Below are positions 5,667 to 6,626 of a DNA stretch of 6,626 bases, piece after piece. The notes below the pieces were generated by a model that saw only the letters and a program-made list of their open reading frames with translations, had not been told where the DNA came from and ran no database searches. This DNA comes from Candidatus Sulfotelmatobacter sp. (GTDB lineage Bacteria > Acidobacteriota > Terriglobia > Terriglobales > Acidobacteriaceae), in the NCBI GenBank assembly GCA_030037575.1, contig JASHRB010000139.1, positions 1 to 6,626 of the forward strand, read 5' to 3'. The translations under genes were made by a program, and so were the position numbers. Positions within the stretch are counted from its first letter, which is position 1. Every line of letters starts with the position of its first letter.

Positions 5667-6626
5667 TTACGTCCTTCCGGCGGATGCGCCGATAGAAGCC
5701 GGGAGCGGGGAACTGCCGGGATGCTGGAGAGAGTTCTCGATTGCCGATCCAAGTCGGGAGGTCATGGTCTCCAACAGATTCAGATCATCTTTCGTGAAGC
5801 CGTCCGGGTTCGCGCGATAAAGCGCCAGCACCGCAACCACGCCCGATCTGCCTTTGAGCGGCGCCGCCAGTGCCGAACGCAGGGTGCTGTATTTGGTGGG
5901 ATTGTTAAGATAGCCCGGTTCAACCGAAGGGTTGCCGTTCAGGATTGCCTTCGAGTTTTGCGCGACCCAGCCCGAAAGGCCTTCGCCCACTGGAATTCTC
6001 AAAGATGAAAACAACCGGGAGCTCTCCCCGCTGACAAATTCCGGGACCAGCGTCTTGCCCCTTACAACAGAAACCGACATCGAATCGTGTGGAATGAGAC
6101 GCCTGATCCTGACAGCCAGTAGCGAACAGATATCCTCCAGGCTCAGCAGCTGGCCCAGCTTGGCAGTGAATTCTGAGAGCGTTTCCATTTCTTTTCGTGC
6201 GGCCGATCTCAACTCCTCGCGGCCCTTGGCCGGCGAGGAGCCTGCCGCAACCGGTTCGGTAGACTCCGCGAAACCCGCATCGGGAGCCAGTCCGCGCTCT
6301 ACCTTAATGCCGGTCGATAGTTTAGGAGGAGCTTGCCGCGGTTGCTCGTGCGCCAGTTTCTCCAGTTTTACATAGCGGGAGCACAGAATTTCCACCACCC
6401 GCGGGTCAAAACTGATGCCCGACTCGGAGACGACTTTGGCCATGGCTTCATCGAGCGGCAGCGCCCTGCGGTATTGGCGATCCGACGCCAGCGCATCGAG
6501 ACAATCGACCGCCGCCAGAATTCGCGCGCCCATGGGGATGGCTTCTCCTCGCAGACCGTTCGGATAGCCGCTGCCGTCCCATTTCTCGTGGTGAGCTCGC
6601 ACGATCGGAACTACGGGATAAGGAAA
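5667..6626 (-). CDS. HD-GYP domain plus GAF domain signalling protein, C-terminal part
   Basis: The frame is open to the right edge, so 319 residues are visible and the N terminus, with the HD metal residues, lies outside. Visible residues 12-22 (HHEKWDGSGYP) contain the GYP signature, followed by GLRGEAIPMGARILAAVD and YRRALPLDEAM, the standard HD-GYP end. HD-GYP proteins hydrolyse the second messenger cyclic di-GMP using a di- or tri-iron centre. After a variable linker (about 90-140) comes a GAF domain (about 150-298) with IPVGEGLSGWVAQN and the closing helix LNLLETMTSRLGSAIEN; GAF domains bind small ligands and adjust the attached enzyme. The protein ends about 21 residues after the GAF domain in a Ser/Pro/Ala-rich tail. 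A GTG at 6602 could be mistaken for a start, but the HD-GYP homology continues upstream of it without a stop (FPYPVVPI). It is the most upstream gene of the minus-strand run; the next gene starts 189 bp away. Confidence 0.85.
   Translation of the reverse strand, partial: FPYPVVPIVRAHHEKWDGSGYPNGLRGEAIPMGARILAAVDCLDALASDRQYRRALPLDEAMAKVVSESGISFDPRVVEILCSRYVKLEKLAHEQPRQAPPKLSTGIKVERGLAPDAGFAESTEPVAAGSSPAKGREELRSAARKEMETLSEFTAKLGQLLSLEDICSLLAVRIRRLIPHDSMSVSVVRGKTLVPEFVSGESSRLFSSLRIPVGEGLSGWVAQNSKAILNGNPSVEPGYLNNPTKYSTLRSALAAPLKGRSGVVAVLALYRANPDGFTKDDLNLLETMTSRLGSAIENSLQHPGSSPLPASIGASAGRT

Overview
The window looks like a chromosomal segment of a moderately GC-rich bacterium. The gene set is a secreted CocE-type hydrolase, a YncE-like propeller protein, an HD-GYP/GAF protein and a cyclopropane-synthase-like methyltransferase. 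Together with the protein style it suggests Acidobacteriota (Terriglobia/Koribacter-like). That placement is an inference from protein feel, not a demonstrated assignment. No tRNA, rRNA, CRISPR array, insertion sequence or phage gene is visible.

Layout, left to right. (1) 1-463, minus: N-terminal part of an exported CocE/NonD-type alpha/beta hydrolase that runs off the left edge. It has a strong ribosome site and a possible promoter whose start region is covered by a perfect 14-bp palindrome. (2) 599-1855, minus: a complete cyclopropane-fatty-acyl-phospholipid synthase homologue. (3) 1856-2014: a divergent control region. (4) 2015-2976, plus: a TetR-family repressor translationally coupled to a 107-residue single-domain cupin. 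(5) 2992-3473, plus: a GNAT acetyltransferase of the phosphinothricin-acetyltransferase type, recognisable end to end but broken by four frame changes. (6) 3450-4283, minus: a ferredoxin-NADP+ reductase whose 3' end overlaps the broken GNAT gene tail to tail. (7) 4416-5477, minus: an exported YncE/YVTN-like beta-propeller protein with two hairpins in its leader. (8) 5667-6626, minus: C-terminal part of an HD-GYP plus GAF signalling protein that runs off the right edge.

How the genes may work together: the TetR gene is divergent from the lipid methyltransferase gene, so the simplest model is that the repressor controls itself, the cupin and membrane-lipid modification in response to a small, probably fatty or aromatic, ligand. 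The other genes look like ordinary housekeeping or signalling genes. I do not see a convincing new multi-gene system. The observations most worth checking are the decayed GNAT gene, the changed bicarbonate-site residue in the cyclopropane synthase homologue, and the TetR-cupin pair with its non-canonical cupin metal site.
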